Source: JABDCI01 sp964475835
Lineage (GTDB): Bacteria > Verrucomicrobiota > Verrucomicrobiia > JABWAM01
Direction: 5' to 3'
Assembly (NCBI GenBank): GCA_964475835.1
Contig: CAYYYL010000014.1
Span: 1-61,241, forward strand
DNA length: 61,241 nt
Below, piece by piece: positions 34,723-43,663 of the stretch. How positions within the stretch are numbered: the stretch's first letter is position 1; each line of letters begins with the position of its first letter. The position numbers and the translations under genes were made by a program. The notes beneath the pieces were generated by a model that saw only the letters and a list, made by a program, of their open reading frames with translations, had not been told where the DNA came from and searched no databases.

Positions 34723-36888
34723 TCAATACGGCAGCGGAAACCGAAGCGTAAGCTGACGAACCTTGTCCCGCACCTCGGCAAGCTTTGGTTCGTCCTCGAT
34801 GCTTACGAGCACGGTGGAAATGAGGTTTGCGATTTCCTTCATCTCATTTTCCTTCATGCCGCGCGTGGTGACGGCTGGCGTGCCGACGCGGATGCCGCTC
34901 GTGACGAGTGGCTTTTCCGGATCGTAGGGGATGAGATTTTTGTTCACGGTGATCCCCGCCTTGTCGAGGGCGATCTGAGCTTCCTTGCCGTTCACCTTCT
35001 GGCTTCGGAGATCGACCAACATCAGATGATTGTCGGTCCCGCCGCTGACGATTCGGCAGCCGTTTTTCTGAAGACACTCGGCAAGCGTCTGGGCATTTTT
35101 TACGATTTGCTGCTGATAGTCCTTGAAGGAGGGCTGCAATGCTTCATGGAAACAAACCGCCTTGGCGGCGATGACGTGCATGAGAGGACCTCCCTGGATG
35201 CCCGGAAGTACCATGGAGTCGATGTCTTTGGCAAATTTCGCACGGCAAAGCACGAGACCTCCCCGCGGACCGCGCAGGGTCTTGTGCGTGGTGGTGGTCA
35301 CAAAATCGGCGTAGGGAATCGGGCTGGGATGCACACCTGCGGCCACGAGTCCGGCGATGTGGGCCATGTCGACGAACAGAAGGGCGCTCACCGAGTCGGC
35401 AATGGCGCGCATCCGTTGAAAGTCGATGACGCGCGGATAGGCGCTAGCCCCGACGGTGATCAACTTGGGTTTGTGCTCCTGGGCCAGCTTTTCTGCGGCA
35501 TCGTAGTCGATGCGCTCGTCCTCTTTGCGCACGCCGTAGTGCACGACCTGGTAGAACTGTCCGGAGAAATTCCGGCTGAAGCCGTGGGTGAGATGTCCTC
35601 CATGGGCGAGTTCCATGGTCAGAATTTTGTCGCCGGGCTTCAGAACACTGAAATAGACCGCCATGTTCGCCTGGCTGCCGGAGTGGGGCTGGACGTTGGC
35701 GTGTTCGGCTCCGAACAACTGTTTTGCGCGATCGATCGCCAGGGTTTCGGCAATATCGACAAATTCACATCCGCCGTAGTACCGCTTCCCGGGATAACCC
35801 TCGGCGTATTTGTTGGTCAAGACACTGCCCTGTGCCTCGAGGACGGCGGGGCTGGTGAAGTTCTCACTCGCGATGAGTTCGATGTTTTCCTGCTGACGGT
35901 TTTTCTCCTTTTGAATGGCCTCGAAGACGGCGGGATCAACCTCCCGCAGCACGGAGAATCCGGCGCGGGGAGAATCCATTTTCAATACCCGACGTTCGTG
36001 GCGCCCGCGTTCGAAATCCGTTTTCAACCACGCCTCTAGAATGTGCACCGCGGTTTCGGCATTCGTTTCCATGGCGGCAAGGCAGAGGATGTTTGCGTCG
36101 TTGTGTTCGCGGCTGAGTCGGGCGGTTTTTTCGTCATGCACGAGAGCCGCCCGTGCTCCTGGTACGCGATTGGCGGCCATGCTCATGCCGATCCCGCTTT
36201 TGCAAATGAGGATTCCAAATTCCGCACGTTGTTCTGCGATGTCACGAGCCACGGCCTGTCCATAGTCCGGATAGTCGACGGAATCGCTGGTGTAGGTGCC
36301 GAGATCGGTTACCGGGTATTGCTGTTTTTCGAGATAAGCCTTAAGGACGCCCTTCAATTCCACGCCGCCGTGATCGGCTGCGATGACGATGCTGGGTTTT
36401 CCTGTGCGTTTGCGGGGCGTTTCAGTGGAAACTTGATTTTGCATAAAATGAAGCAAGGAGGGGATGGCTGCCTGGAGGGAATCCCGGCAGGCCTGATAGG
36501 TGAGGTAAGACTGGCCGATGGGATCGGGGACTTCACGTTCAAAATCAGAGATCCCTTCCTCGAATTCCTTCACGAGAAAGGTTTTGCTGGCGGCTTCGGG
36601 ATAGAGGGAGACCAGGGAGCGTAGATGTGATTGCGTCATCACAAAAATGGCATCCGCTTGCTGAATCAAGTCATCCGTCACCGGCTGGGAGCGATGAGTA
36701 GAGATGTCGATGCCGATTTCACGGAGGGCGCGGACACCGTTCTCACTTGGACGTTGTCCTGGGTAGGCGCTCAAACCAGCAGAGAGGATGCGAAAATTTC
36801 CCATTCCCCGTACCATCTGCTTCATCAAGCCCTCCGCAATGGGACTGCGGCAGATATTTCCAGTACAAACAAAAAGGATGGTCTTCAC
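34723..36888 (-). CDS. glyA: single-frame fusion: LMW phosphatase - RpiB - GlyA
   Basis: One uninterrupted frame of 721 codons joins three enzymes. Residues 1-150 are a low-molecular-weight tyrosine phosphatase: the P-loop CTGNICRS has Cys8 and Arg14, and Asp122 lies in the VPDPIG acid loop. Residues 165-300 are ribose-5-phosphate isomerase B (IVIAADHGGVELKG, DYPDYGQAVA, REHNDANILCL), with CKSGIGMSMAANR where CGTGIGMS is usual. Residues 304-721 are complete serine hydroxymethyltransferase, normal in length, with IASENFTS, NKYAEGYPGKRYYGG and PLP-lysine motif TTTTHKTLRGPRGG. GlyA makes glycine and one-carbon units. Met304 (position 35979) is a natural GlyA start without a clear ribosome-binding site, so internal initiation or polyprotein synthesis is possible. 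The frame starts with GTG. Confidence 0.88.
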   Translation of the reverse strand: MKTILFVCTGNICRSPIAEGLMKQMVRGMGNFRILSAGLSAYPGQRPSENGVRALREIGIDISTHRSQPVTDDLIQQADAIFVMTQSHLRSLVSLYPEAASKTFLVKEFEEGISDFEREVPDPIGQSYLTYQACRDSLQAAIPSLLHFMQNQVSTETPRKRTGKPSIVIAADHGGVELKGVLKAYLEKQQYPVTDLGTYTSDSVDYPDYGQAVARDIAEQRAEFGILICKSGIGMSMAANRVPGARAALVHDEKTARLSREHNDANILCLAAMETNAETAVHILEAWLKTDFERGRHERRVLKMDSPRAGFSVLREVDPAVFEAIQKEKNRQQENIELIASENFTSPAVLEAQGSVLTNKYAEGYPGKRYYGGCEFVDIAETLAIDRAKQLFGAEHANVQPHSGSQANMAVYFSVLKPGDKILTMELAHGGHLTHGFSRNFSGQFYQVVHYGVRKEDERIDYDAAEKLAQEHKPKLITVGASAYPRVIDFQRMRAIADSVSALLFVDMAHIAGLVAAGVHPSPIPYADFVTTTTHKTLRGPRGGLVLCRAKFAKDIDSMVLPGIQGGPLMHVIAAKAVCFHEALQPSFKDYQQQIVKNAQTLAECLQKNGCRIVSGGTDNHLMLVDLRSQKVNGKEAQIALDKAGITVNKNLIPYDPEKPLVTSGIRVGTPAVTTRGMKENEMKEIANLISTVLVSIEDEPKLAEVRDKVRQLTLRFPLPY

Positions 36889-37041
36889 AGCGCATCAATT
36901 CTCACGGTCCCATGCCATCATTTTGGGTCATGGGGAATCCCGCAACTATCCCCTCACCCCCCTGCCTTCGCAAGGCGAAACTGTGGGGGCCGGAGGGCGT
37001 TCCACTGTTGAAGTTGCCCCCGGGCGAAAGCCCCTGGATCT
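36889..37041. other. GC-rich intergenic stretch with hairpins
   Basis: This 153-base gap between two minus-strand genes contains GGGCGAAAGCCC (37022-37033, a 4-bp stem with a GAAA tetraloop), GCCTTCGCAAGGC and facing runs of C and G. They could terminate transcription of the glycosidase gene or be remnants of a dispersed repeat. No coding signal is seen. Confidence 0.35.
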
Positions 37042-37812
37042 TCATCGGGGGGTGAACAGGATGACATTCCGGACGGGGCGTTCCGACGGAAGATCGAAGG
37101 TTTTCTCCTCCGAAAAAACGCAGAGTCCGGTGGACGGTCCCCCATCCAGATTGAGCACACGGTCGATTTCTGAAAAGTCGGTGTACCGGCATTCGAATTG
37201 GAGACAATAGGCCAGGTCATAAAGAGAGACCTCCGAGGTGACGAATACCCCGAGCAGATTCTTTGCCTGAAGGAGAATGGTTCGATTCGCCACGGGCCCC
37301 CCGGACTGGTGAATGCCCATCCGGAAACCGGGTTCGATCAGGAAAGGGCCGCACTGAAGGACGGAGTTGGAGGTCGAAACGGAAGGGTTGAACCAGTGAA
37401 GCGAAGGAAATCCGCGGCCGTCGATTTGAAACATGCAGGATAGGGTGGATTTCGAGCTGGCTTTTGAAAGCAGGGTTCCGTCAATGACGCAAAGACCATC
37501 GGGTCGAAAGGCTGAGGTGTAGTATCCCCCGTTGACCCCGATCATGGCGCCATGGTCCCGGGTGATTTGCGCGATGGTTCTGGCGTCCTCCACACGATCC
37601 ACCCCCTGGTCTGCGATCGAGGTGGTGAACATGGCCCGGTCAATCAGCAGCCCCTGCATCTGAAATTCCCCATCCTCGTGCTGAACCCGGATGCGGTAAA
37701 AATTAGCTCCGGCCTTCAAGTGGGTTTTTTCCTGAACATCCACATCCCACTCCGCTACAGCCAGATTCATGAAACCGGAAAGCAGGCAGAGCAACATGAC
37801 GCGACACAGCAT
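37042..37812 (-). CDS. secreted phosphodiester glycosidase-like (NAGPA domain) protein
   Basis: A 256-residue protein with a signal peptide (residues 1-20, ending near NLAVA). The rest matches the NAGPA/phosphodiester glycosidase domain: DHGAMIGVNGGYYTSAFRPDG, CGPFLIEPG, and the C-terminal NLDGGPSTGLCV motif. Members remove sugars from phosphodiester linkages or act in exopolysaccharide and cell-wall metabolism; substrate here is unknown. It is transcribed divergently from the ABC-2 permease pair across an 87-base gap. Confidence 0.82.
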   Translation of the reverse strand: MLCRVMLLCLLSGFMNLAVAEWDVDVQEKTHLKAGANFYRIRVQHEDGEFQMQGLLIDRAMFTTSIADQGVDRVEDARTIAQITRDHGAMIGVNGGYYTSAFRPDGLCVIDGTLLSKASSKSTLSCMFQIDGRGFPSLHWFNPSVSTSNSVLQCGPFLIEPGFRMGIHQSGGPVANRTILLQAKNLLGVFVTSEVSLYDLAYCLQFECRYTDFSEIDRVLNLDGGPSTGLCVFSEEKTFDLPSERPVRNVILFTPR

Positions 37813-37899
37813 GCGTTCATATCAGAGCGGGAAGGTTTGATTTTCAAGTCGCGATTCGCCGGACTTCTCTTTCCGGTCTTCAACCCCTATAGATGAGGG

Positions 37900-38712
37900 A
37901 TGCGGGCGACGTTGCAGAAATACATACATGTGATGGGCATCGGATTTCAGAATACCTTTGTCTATCGATGGAATTTCCTCCTTCGTGTCTGCTTCAGTTT
38001 CATTCCCCTCATGGGGACGTTCTATCTCTGGACCGCAATCTTCAAGGATTCCTCCACCCAGGTCGGGGGCTATGGATTCCAAAAGATGATCTCCTATTTT
38101 CTGGCGCTCATCCTTCTCGATTCCCTGGCTTCCCCCACCGAGGATGATTTTCAAATCGCGGGCGACATCCGGGATGGCCTGATCAACCAGTTCCTCCTCA
38201 AACCGATCAACTATCTCGCCTATCGATTTAGTCTCTTCTGGTCGGCCCGGCTGATTTACACCGCCACCACCCTTCTGCCGGTTCTCGGGGTGCTCTGGTA
38301 CATGCGATCCCACCTCGATTTTCCGGTCGACCCGGGAGTGTGGTTGCTTGCGGGGCTGGCGACCTTTTTTTCGGCAACCCTGCAATTTCTCATGGCATTC
38401 TGCTCGGCGATGCTCGCCTTCTGGATTCTCGATGTTTCGGCGCCCATCTTCATCATCTTTTCCATTGAATATCTGGTGGGGGGACATATGTTCCCCCTCG
38501 ATCTGATGCCGAAGCCCCTCTACAGCATTCTCATGTGGACGCCCTTCCCGTACGAATACTGGTTCCCTCTGGGTGTTTTTCTGGAGCGGTTCACTCCTGC
38601 TCAAATCTGGCGGGGATTTGGAATGCAGGCACTCTGGTGCGTGCTGTTTCTGGGGATCTCCAAATGGATCTGGAATCGTGGCATCCGAAAATACACGGCA
38701 GTGGGGGGATGA
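37900..38712 (+). CDS. ABC-2-type transporter permease, first of a pair
   Basis: A 270-residue protein with about six membrane helices, resembling the ABC-2 permease family (DUF990-like). Recognisable segments are QNTFVYRWNFLLRV at the N terminus, the coupling-helix region DDFQIAGDIRDGLINQFLLKP and MPKPLYSILMWTPF in the second half. It starts at ATG 37900 and is followed after one base by a second permease gene. Such pairs are normally encoded beside an ATP-binding subunit, which is absent here. Confidence 0.78.
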   Translation: MRATLQKYIHVMGIGFQNTFVYRWNFLLRVCFSFIPLMGTFYLWTAIFKDSSTQVGGYGFQKMISYFLALILLDSLASPTEDDFQIAGDIRDGLINQFLLKPINYLAYRFSLFWSARLIYTATTLLPVLGVLWYMRSHLDFPVDPGVWLLAGLATFFSATLQFLMAFCSAMLAFWILDVSAPIFIIFSIEYLVGGHMFPLDLMPKPLYSILMWTPFPYEYWFPLGVFLERFTPAQIWRGFGMQALWCVLFLGISKWIWNRGIRKYTAVGG

Positions 38713-38713
38713 C

Positions 38714-39502
38714 ATGAAGCGCTACCTGAGACTGGCCGCCGCCCTGTTTCGATACAGCCTTACCCGGGAGATGATGTTCAAGGCGAACTTCCTTCTCTGG
38801 GTGGTCGTTGAATTTGCATGGTTTGGAATTCAGCTTGCACTTGTGGAGGTGATTTTTGCCAACGTGCAGTCGGTGGCGGGCTGGTCAAAGTACGAGATGA
38901 TCCTGCTCGTGGGAACAAGTCATCTGGTGCAACAGATCTTCCAGTTTGCATTCATGGTGAACTGCATGGAGCTTCCGGAAAATGTCCGCACCGGCAAACT
39001 TGATTTCGCGCTGCTGCAACCCGCAAGCAGCCAGTTTCTGGTTTCCGTGCGCAAGTTCGACATCGGAGCGCTCGTCAATGCCTCCATCGGTCTCGGTTTC
39101 GCCATTTATGCTGTGGGCAAGCTTCAGGTTTCCGTTGGTATCGTCCAGATGCTCCTTTATGCGGCGCTGGTTTTGAACGGTGTGTTGATTCACTACGCGC
39201 TCATGCTGTTGATCGTGACGCTTTCCTTCTGGATCATTCGCGCCCAGGGACTGGTGTACGGTTACTATAACCTCTTTCAGATCACGCGCATCCCGCGGGA
39301 TGCCTTTCGGGGCGGCGTTCGGATCTTCTTTTCGTTTGCCCTGCCGATGCTGGTGGTGGCGAACTTCCCCGCGGAAGTGCTTGCCCGGGATTTATGGAAC
39401 TGGAGCGTGCTCTGGGTGTTTGGACTTTCCGTGATTCTGGTGGGAATCTCCAGCCTCTGGTTTCGCTTCGCACTCCGTTTTTATACGAGCGCCAGTTCAT
39501 GA
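38714..39502 (+). CDS. ABC-2-type transporter permease, second of a pair
   Basis: A 262-residue paralogue-like permease with about six helices (FKANFLLWVVVEFAWFGIQ, then ENVRTGKLDFALLQPASSQF, then the terminal helices). The G-K-L-D-F-x-L-L-x-P-x segment after the second helix corresponds to G-L-I-N-Q-F-L-L-K-P in the preceding protein, supporting a heterodimer. ATG 38714 directly follows the previous stop. It is convergent with the btuDC fusion, 18 bases away. The ATPase that would energise it is not in the window. Confidence 0.78.
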   Translation: MKRYLRLAAALFRYSLTREMMFKANFLLWVVVEFAWFGIQLALVEVIFANVQSVAGWSKYEMILLVGTSHLVQQIFQFAFMVNCMELPENVRTGKLDFALLQPASSQFLVSVRKFDIGALVNASIGLGFAIYAVGKLQVSVGIVQMLLYAALVLNGVLIHYALMLLIVTLSFWIIRAQGLVYGYYNLFQITRIPRDAFRGGVRIFFSFALPMLVVANFPAEVLARDLWNWSVLWVFGLSVILVGISSLWFRFALRFYTSASS

Positions 39503-39520
39503 AATAAAAACCGGCTTCCA

Positions 39521-41395
39521 TCATCCGGGTTGCGGTCGCCTCAGAAGAAGGATGAGAAAGCCGATTCCGCCTACAAGACTCGTCAAAATCCCCACGGGCA
39601 TTTCGGCGCCACGTCCTCCCACCGAAAGACATCGCGCACAGGCATCCGCCATCATTAACAACGCGCCAGCTCCAAACATCGAGCAGGGGATCACCAGACG
39701 CTGATCGGTGCCGACCAGCTGACGCACGATGTGAGGGACCAGTAGCCCCACAAAACCGATGGGACCTGCAACAGAAACAATTGCGGCTGTGACGAGGGAT
39801 CCCCCAAGGAAAACTCGTTTTTGAACGCGCGCCACATTCACGCCACGACTCCGGGCCACCTCTTCGCTAAAGGCAATTTGATTCAAATCCCGGCAGTGAC
39901 CCACCAGAAGAACAAGTCCGATGACCAGAAACGGCAGACAGGTCGTCACTTCCGTCCAGGACGAGCCCTCAAGCCCCCCCACCATCCACTGGTCCATGGC
40001 GCGCAACAGGAGTGGACTCGCTACAAATCGCACCAGAAGAATGGCCGCTGAGGAGACCAGACCGAGGGAAACCCCGGCTAGGAGAAGCCCCATCATGTTG
40101 CGTCCTGCAAAGGAACTTCTTCGAATTTTCCAAAGAAACGCGACGCTCATCAACGCAAAGAGAAGCGCCCAGATCTGCACACCCGAGAAGATTTTCCAGG
40201 CAGGGGAGAGGATGGGAAAACTGATGGCCAACACCGCTCCGAGCGAGGAGGTGCTGGCGATACCGAGTGTGTAGGGCTCAGCGAGGGGATTTCGAAGAAG
40301 GCACTGAAACGCAGCACCTGCTCCCCCCAGGGCCATGCCGGCGAGCAGTCCAAGAAATACACGGGGAAGGCGGAGTTGAAGAATCTGGGCCGCCACCCCC
40401 TGCTCGTGGGAGGATCGAAACCAGAGATCCCGCAACGCGGATGGAAGATGGATGGATTCCGCTCCGAAGGCCGGGGCCAGAAATAGAACGATGAGGGCGG
40501 CGAGAGCAAAAACGCTCCAGGTCGAGACCAGTCGGGAAAGACGGAGGGAGGACGGCGGGGGAGGGTTTTCCGCTTCCGGGACGACCGGGATGGGATTCCG
40601 CATCTCGCGCTCATCATCGGCTGAAATGTGGGGAACGATCCGGGGGATGTCTGACGGTGTAGGGTGGATGAGACGGATTTCGCTGCCGTAGACGGGTTCG
40701 AGATGTTTTTCCTGAAAGACTTCGCTCACAGAGCCCGTGATGATGCGTTTCCCGTGGTCGAGAAGGGTCACCCGGTCTGCGAAATGGGCTGCGAGCGTCA
40801 GATCATGAGTGGAGAAGAGGATGGCGGTCCCTCTGCGGGATTCCTCCTTTAGGAGACGCAATAGGCGGACTTGATGATGAAAGTCGAGTGCTGTGGTGGG
40901 TTCATCCAGGAGGATAACCTTGGGTTCCTGCGCAAGGATGGACGCCAGCAATACGCGCTGACGCTCGCCTCCCGAGAGGGTGGAGAAATCACGGTCACAA
41001 AACTCCCCTATGGACATCCGTTCCAGGCTCCGACGGGCAATCGTCCAGTCGGAGGCCTCCGGAAGGCCCAGACCGTGCATGTGCGGATGACGTCCCATCA
41101 GGACAAGTTCGAGGACGGTCATCGGAAATTGAGGAGAAAGGTGTTGGGGTAGAAAGGCCAGCGACCGGGCCAGGTCGGCCCGGGAAATGGAAGTCAGATT
41201 TCGGCCGTTCCAGTTTACGACACCACGGGAGGGGGCAAGGTTGCCCGAGAGGAGTTGAAGAAGAGTGCTTTTGCCGCCGCCGTTGGGTCCGATCAGGGCC
41301 TGAACCTCACCGGGGTGAACTTCCAGGACATCGAGTTCAAGACGAAACGAGTTGCCATGGGAAAACTGGAGATGTCGGACGGTCAGCGGATTCAT
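39521..41395 (-). CDS. btuDC: BtuD-BtuC fusion: ABC ATPase joined to cobalamin permease
   Basis: Residues 1-260 are an iron-siderophore/B12-type ABC ATPase: Walker A GPNGGGKST (36-44), signature LSGGERQR (140-147), Walker B ILLDEP (161-166) and the His switch in STHDL. After a Pro-rich linker (about 260-290) the protein continues as a FecCD/BtuC-type permease with about nine helices, including LQLRLPRVFLGLLAGMALGG, AFQCLLRNPLAEPYTLGIAS and AGPIGFVGLLVPHIVRQLVG. Usually these are separate chains; here 624 codons are continuous, so a fused half-transporter that dimerises is expected. It is the last gene of the riboswitch-led cobalamin operon and its ATG overlaps the btuF stop. Confidence 0.92.
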   Translation of the reverse strand: MNPLTVRHLQFSHGNSFRLELDVLEVHPGEVQALIGPNGGGKSTLLQLLSGNLAPSRGVVNWNGRNLTSISRADLARSLAFLPQHLSPQFPMTVLELVLMGRHPHMHGLGLPEASDWTIARRSLERMSIGEFCDRDFSTLSGGERQRVLLASILAQEPKVILLDEPTTALDFHHQVRLLRLLKEESRRGTAILFSTHDLTLAAHFADRVTLLDHGKRIITGSVSEVFQEKHLEPVYGSEIRLIHPTPSDIPRIVPHISADDEREMRNPIPVVPEAENPPPPSSLRLSRLVSTWSVFALAALIVLFLAPAFGAESIHLPSALRDLWFRSSHEQGVAAQILQLRLPRVFLGLLAGMALGGAGAAFQCLLRNPLAEPYTLGIASTSSLGAVLAISFPILSPAWKIFSGVQIWALLFALMSVAFLWKIRRSSFAGRNMMGLLLAGVSLGLVSSAAILLVRFVASPLLLRAMDQWMVGGLEGSSWTEVTTCLPFLVIGLVLLVGHCRDLNQIAFSEEVARSRGVNVARVQKRVFLGGSLVTAAIVSVAGPIGFVGLLVPHIVRQLVGTDQRLVIPCSMFGAGALLMMADACARCLSVGGRGAEMPVGILTSLVGGIGFLILLLRRPQPG

Positions 41396-42240
41396 GGTTT
41401 GGCCGTGTCCTCCCGGGCGAATTGTTGAATATATTTTTCGAACATTTCAGCGATCTCCACCATGCGCGGACCTGGAATCATCACGAAATCTTCATGCACC
41501 TGAAAGACCCGATGATTTCGGGTGGCGGGAGTCGACGCCCGAGTGAACCAGTCTTCGGGGGGAGTTGTGGATTTTTTGGAACAAAACTCAAAAATGGCGT
41601 CCGGTTGCAATGTCAGGACGGTCTCCCGGCTTGGAATAAAATAGGGCTGGGTTTGCTCGAAAAAAAGATTGTCGCCATGCGCGGTCTCCATCATTTCGCT
41701 GATGTAAGAATTTTTCCCGGCTGCCATGGGACTTCGCGTGCCGCCACTTTCGCCGCCCAGCAAAAGGAGGCACTTGTAACGGGGAAGACGGGCGCAACGT
41801 TTCCGCACCGCATCGAGCCGCATCTGCAGGTTTTCAGTCAGTTGTTTTGAGGCGGGATCCTTGCCTATGAGTCGTCCAATTTTTCGGATTTCGTCCTGCA
41901 GCTCATGAAAGCTGTCGATGGTGACGGAGTGGCAGTCGATGCGATGGCTTTCAGCGAAGCGGTGGACCCGATCCACGCGTCCGAGAACAAAAAGCAAGTT
42001 GGGCTGCAGAGCGAGGATTCGCTCGAAATTCGGATTGAGAAGACCCCCGCACTTGGGGAGCACCATCCCGGCCGGCAAATCGCAGTAATCGGAGATGCCT
42101 GCGAGGGAATTGGTCGCACCCAAGGCCAGGATGATTTCCGTGACGTTGGGTGTCATGCTCACGATCCGAGGTGCATCCGAGGCGGAAGTCCGAACGATCG
42201 AGAGGCCCAAGAGGAGGAACATCCACGATAAAACCCTCAT
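41392..42240 (-). CDS. btuF: periplasmic cobalamin-binding protein
   Basis: A 282-residue BtuF/FhuD-type substrate-binding protein. A signal peptide occupies about 1-22 (MRVLSWMFLLLGLSIVRTSA). The mature protein starts with the family pattern APRIVSMTPNVTEIILALGA, has the lobe-linking long helix and ends RMVEIAEMFEKYIQQF. ATG 42240 is chosen because it precedes the signal peptide and overlaps the tonB stop as ATGA. It would deliver corrinoid from the outer-membrane receptor BtuB to the fused BtuDC transporter encoded next. Confidence 0.9.
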   Translation of the reverse strand: MRVLSWMFLLLGLSIVRTSASDAPRIVSMTPNVTEIILALGATNSLAGISDYCDLPAGMVLPKCGGLLNPNFERILALQPNLLFVLGRVDRVHRFAESHRIDCHSVTIDSFHELQDEIRKIGRLIGKDPASKQLTENLQMRLDAVRKRCARLPRYKCLLLLGGESGGTRSPMAAGKNSYISEMMETAHGDNLFFEQTQPYFIPSRETVLTLQPDAIFEFCSKKSTTPPEDWFTRASTPATRNHRVFQVHEDFVMIPGPRMVEIAEMFEKYIQQFAREDTAKP

Positions 42241-42890
42241 AGGTTTTCCGTCACTTGAAATCGAATCGGCACAAGCACCTTCAAACCGTTCGCCCATTTC
42301 GAAGGGGGTTGCTGAAAAGGTGCCGCCTCCTCGATGGCCTTCCGTGCAGCTTGCTGAAGGCGTGAACTCCCTTCGTGGGCGACGAGTTCGAGATGTTCGA
42401 CCCCACCTCGGGCATTGATGGTGAGGTTGAATGTGATGAATCCCTCCTCACCCGCCCGCCATGCGGTTGCCGGATATTTTTTATACTGCTCAATTCGTTT
42501 CCGAATGGCGCCCAGATAAGCGTCGAGCTCCCCCGAAAACGAGGAACGGGTGGAAGCTCCGGAATTCCCCGGCGCGAAGCTCAACGAAGCGGGGGCGGAT
42601 TCCGATTTCAATGCAGATTCAGCCGGTTTCGTTTGTCTGAGAATGGGGGCGATGCAGCGATCTTCGATAATTTCAGGGTGGGGTGATTTTTTTTCGGGGA
42701 GGGAGGGAGGTTGGGGAATTGCGGATCTCGATGGGAATGGATTTCCGACGAGGGTCAGCATCATGGGGACGTTTGAAGTTTGGGGCGAAAGAAGCTGGGA
42801 TTCGATTTTTTTGGGATGCGGTACGACGCATACGATTGCAGCGACATGCAGCAGCAGGGAGGTTGCGAGATATGGGCTGAGGGATTTCAT
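42237..42890 (-). CDS. TonB-family energy transducer
   Basis: A 217-residue protein with one N-terminal membrane anchor (YLATSLLLHVAAIVCVV), a Pro-rich periplasmic stretch (about 30-110) and a C-terminal TonB domain: IRKRIEQYKKYPATAWRAGEEG, VEHLELVAHEGSSRLQQAAR and PFQQPPS. The YP motif in KKYPATAW is typical. It should couple the proton motive force to the BtuB receptor of the same operon. ATG 42890 overlaps the upstream stop as ATGA. ExbB/ExbD are not encoded here. Confidence 0.9.
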   Translation of the reverse strand: MKSLSPYLATSLLLHVAAIVCVVPHPKKIESQLLSPQTSNVPMMLTLVGNPFPSRSAIPQPPSLPEKKSPHPEIIEDRCIAPILRQTKPAESALKSESAPASLSFAPGNSGASTRSSFSGELDAYLGAIRKRIEQYKKYPATAWRAGEEGFITFNLTINARGGVEHLELVAHEGSSRLQQAARKAIEEAAPFQQPPSKWANGLKVLVPIRFQVTENL

Positions 42891-43645
42891 GATACAGCGC
42901 AGGGTTCGCATTCCCGGACGAGGGTCAGATCGCCAAACCAGAATCCCCGGCTCCGGGGGCGTGATGGATCGGGAGGCAGCGGGCAGGTCGTGGAATCCAC
43001 CTCGGTTTCCAGGGGACGATAGACCCGCTCTCCGGTCTGAAGGACAAGGGGGCTTTTAAAAATCGGCCCCGCATACGCGAAGGAATGGAATTCCCCGTTC
43101 TCACCGCATGGGTCCACGTTGGGTGGGAGGTCGCGAATGAATGCTATGTCCAAATCCCTTCCGAGGGCCTCCTCGCCCAGGTAAGCGTCGTTGACGCAAC
43201 AGATTCTGGATTTGAACCCGAGGTCGATGAATTCACGAATCAGGGCGTGGGTGTCATTTTTCCAAAGAGGAAAGAGCCCTTTCATTCCCACCTTCTCCAG
43301 ATTGGATTCACGCCAGCAGCGAAGGTCCTCCAGGAAGATGTCCCCAAAGGCAACTTGATCCACTCCCCTGGATTTATATTTTTGGAGAATGGCGGTCATC
43401 CTGTCGGCGTATTCCTCGTTGGAGCTGTGCCGGCTTACATACATTTTTTCCAGGGGCAATCCCGTGGCGGCGGCCTGTTCGACGAGCAATTCCTCGCGGA
43501 TTCCATGCATGGAGACGCGTTGAAAATGTTCGTTGAAGGTGGTGAGCAGCGCCACGACTTCATACGTGTTTGATGTCAGGACACGATGAAGTGCCATGGC
43601 GGAGTCTTTGCCACCACTCCAGCAGAAAAGAACTTTGGTTTTCAT
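42887..43645 (-). CDS. Dph6-like ATP pyrophosphatase in the cobalamin operon
   Basis: A 252-residue member of the ATP_bind_4 (diphthine-ammonia ligase-like) family. The PP-loop SGGKDSAMALHRVL is at the N terminus; further family segments are VAFGDIFLEDLRCWRESNLE, GLFPLW and CGENGEFHSFAYAGPIF. In eukaryotes and archaea Dph6 amidates diphthine on EF2; bacteria lack diphthamide, so the substrate here must differ. Its place between btuB and tonB, with an ATGA overlap into tonB, points to corrinoid metabolism or uptake. A second family member is encoded at 45926. Confidence 0.82.
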   Translation of the reverse strand: MKTKVLFCWSGGKDSAMALHRVLTSNTYEVVALLTTFNEHFQRVSMHGIREELLVEQAAATGLPLEKMYVSRHSSNEEYADRMTAILQKYKSRGVDQVAFGDIFLEDLRCWRESNLEKVGMKGLFPLWKNDTHALIREFIDLGFKSRICCVNDAYLGEEALGRDLDIAFIRDLPPNVDPCGENGEFHSFAYAGPIFKSPLVLQTGERVYRPLETEVDSTTCPLPPDPSRPRSRGFWFGDLTLVRECEPCAVS

Positions 43646-43663
43646 GGGATATTTTCCGATGTT

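Noticed and set aside
35970..35990. Frameshift between the RpiB and GlyA parts of the fusion
   Set aside because: The frame is continuous and both sides keep conserved residues; a sequencing error cannot be excluded but nothing in the sequence shows one.
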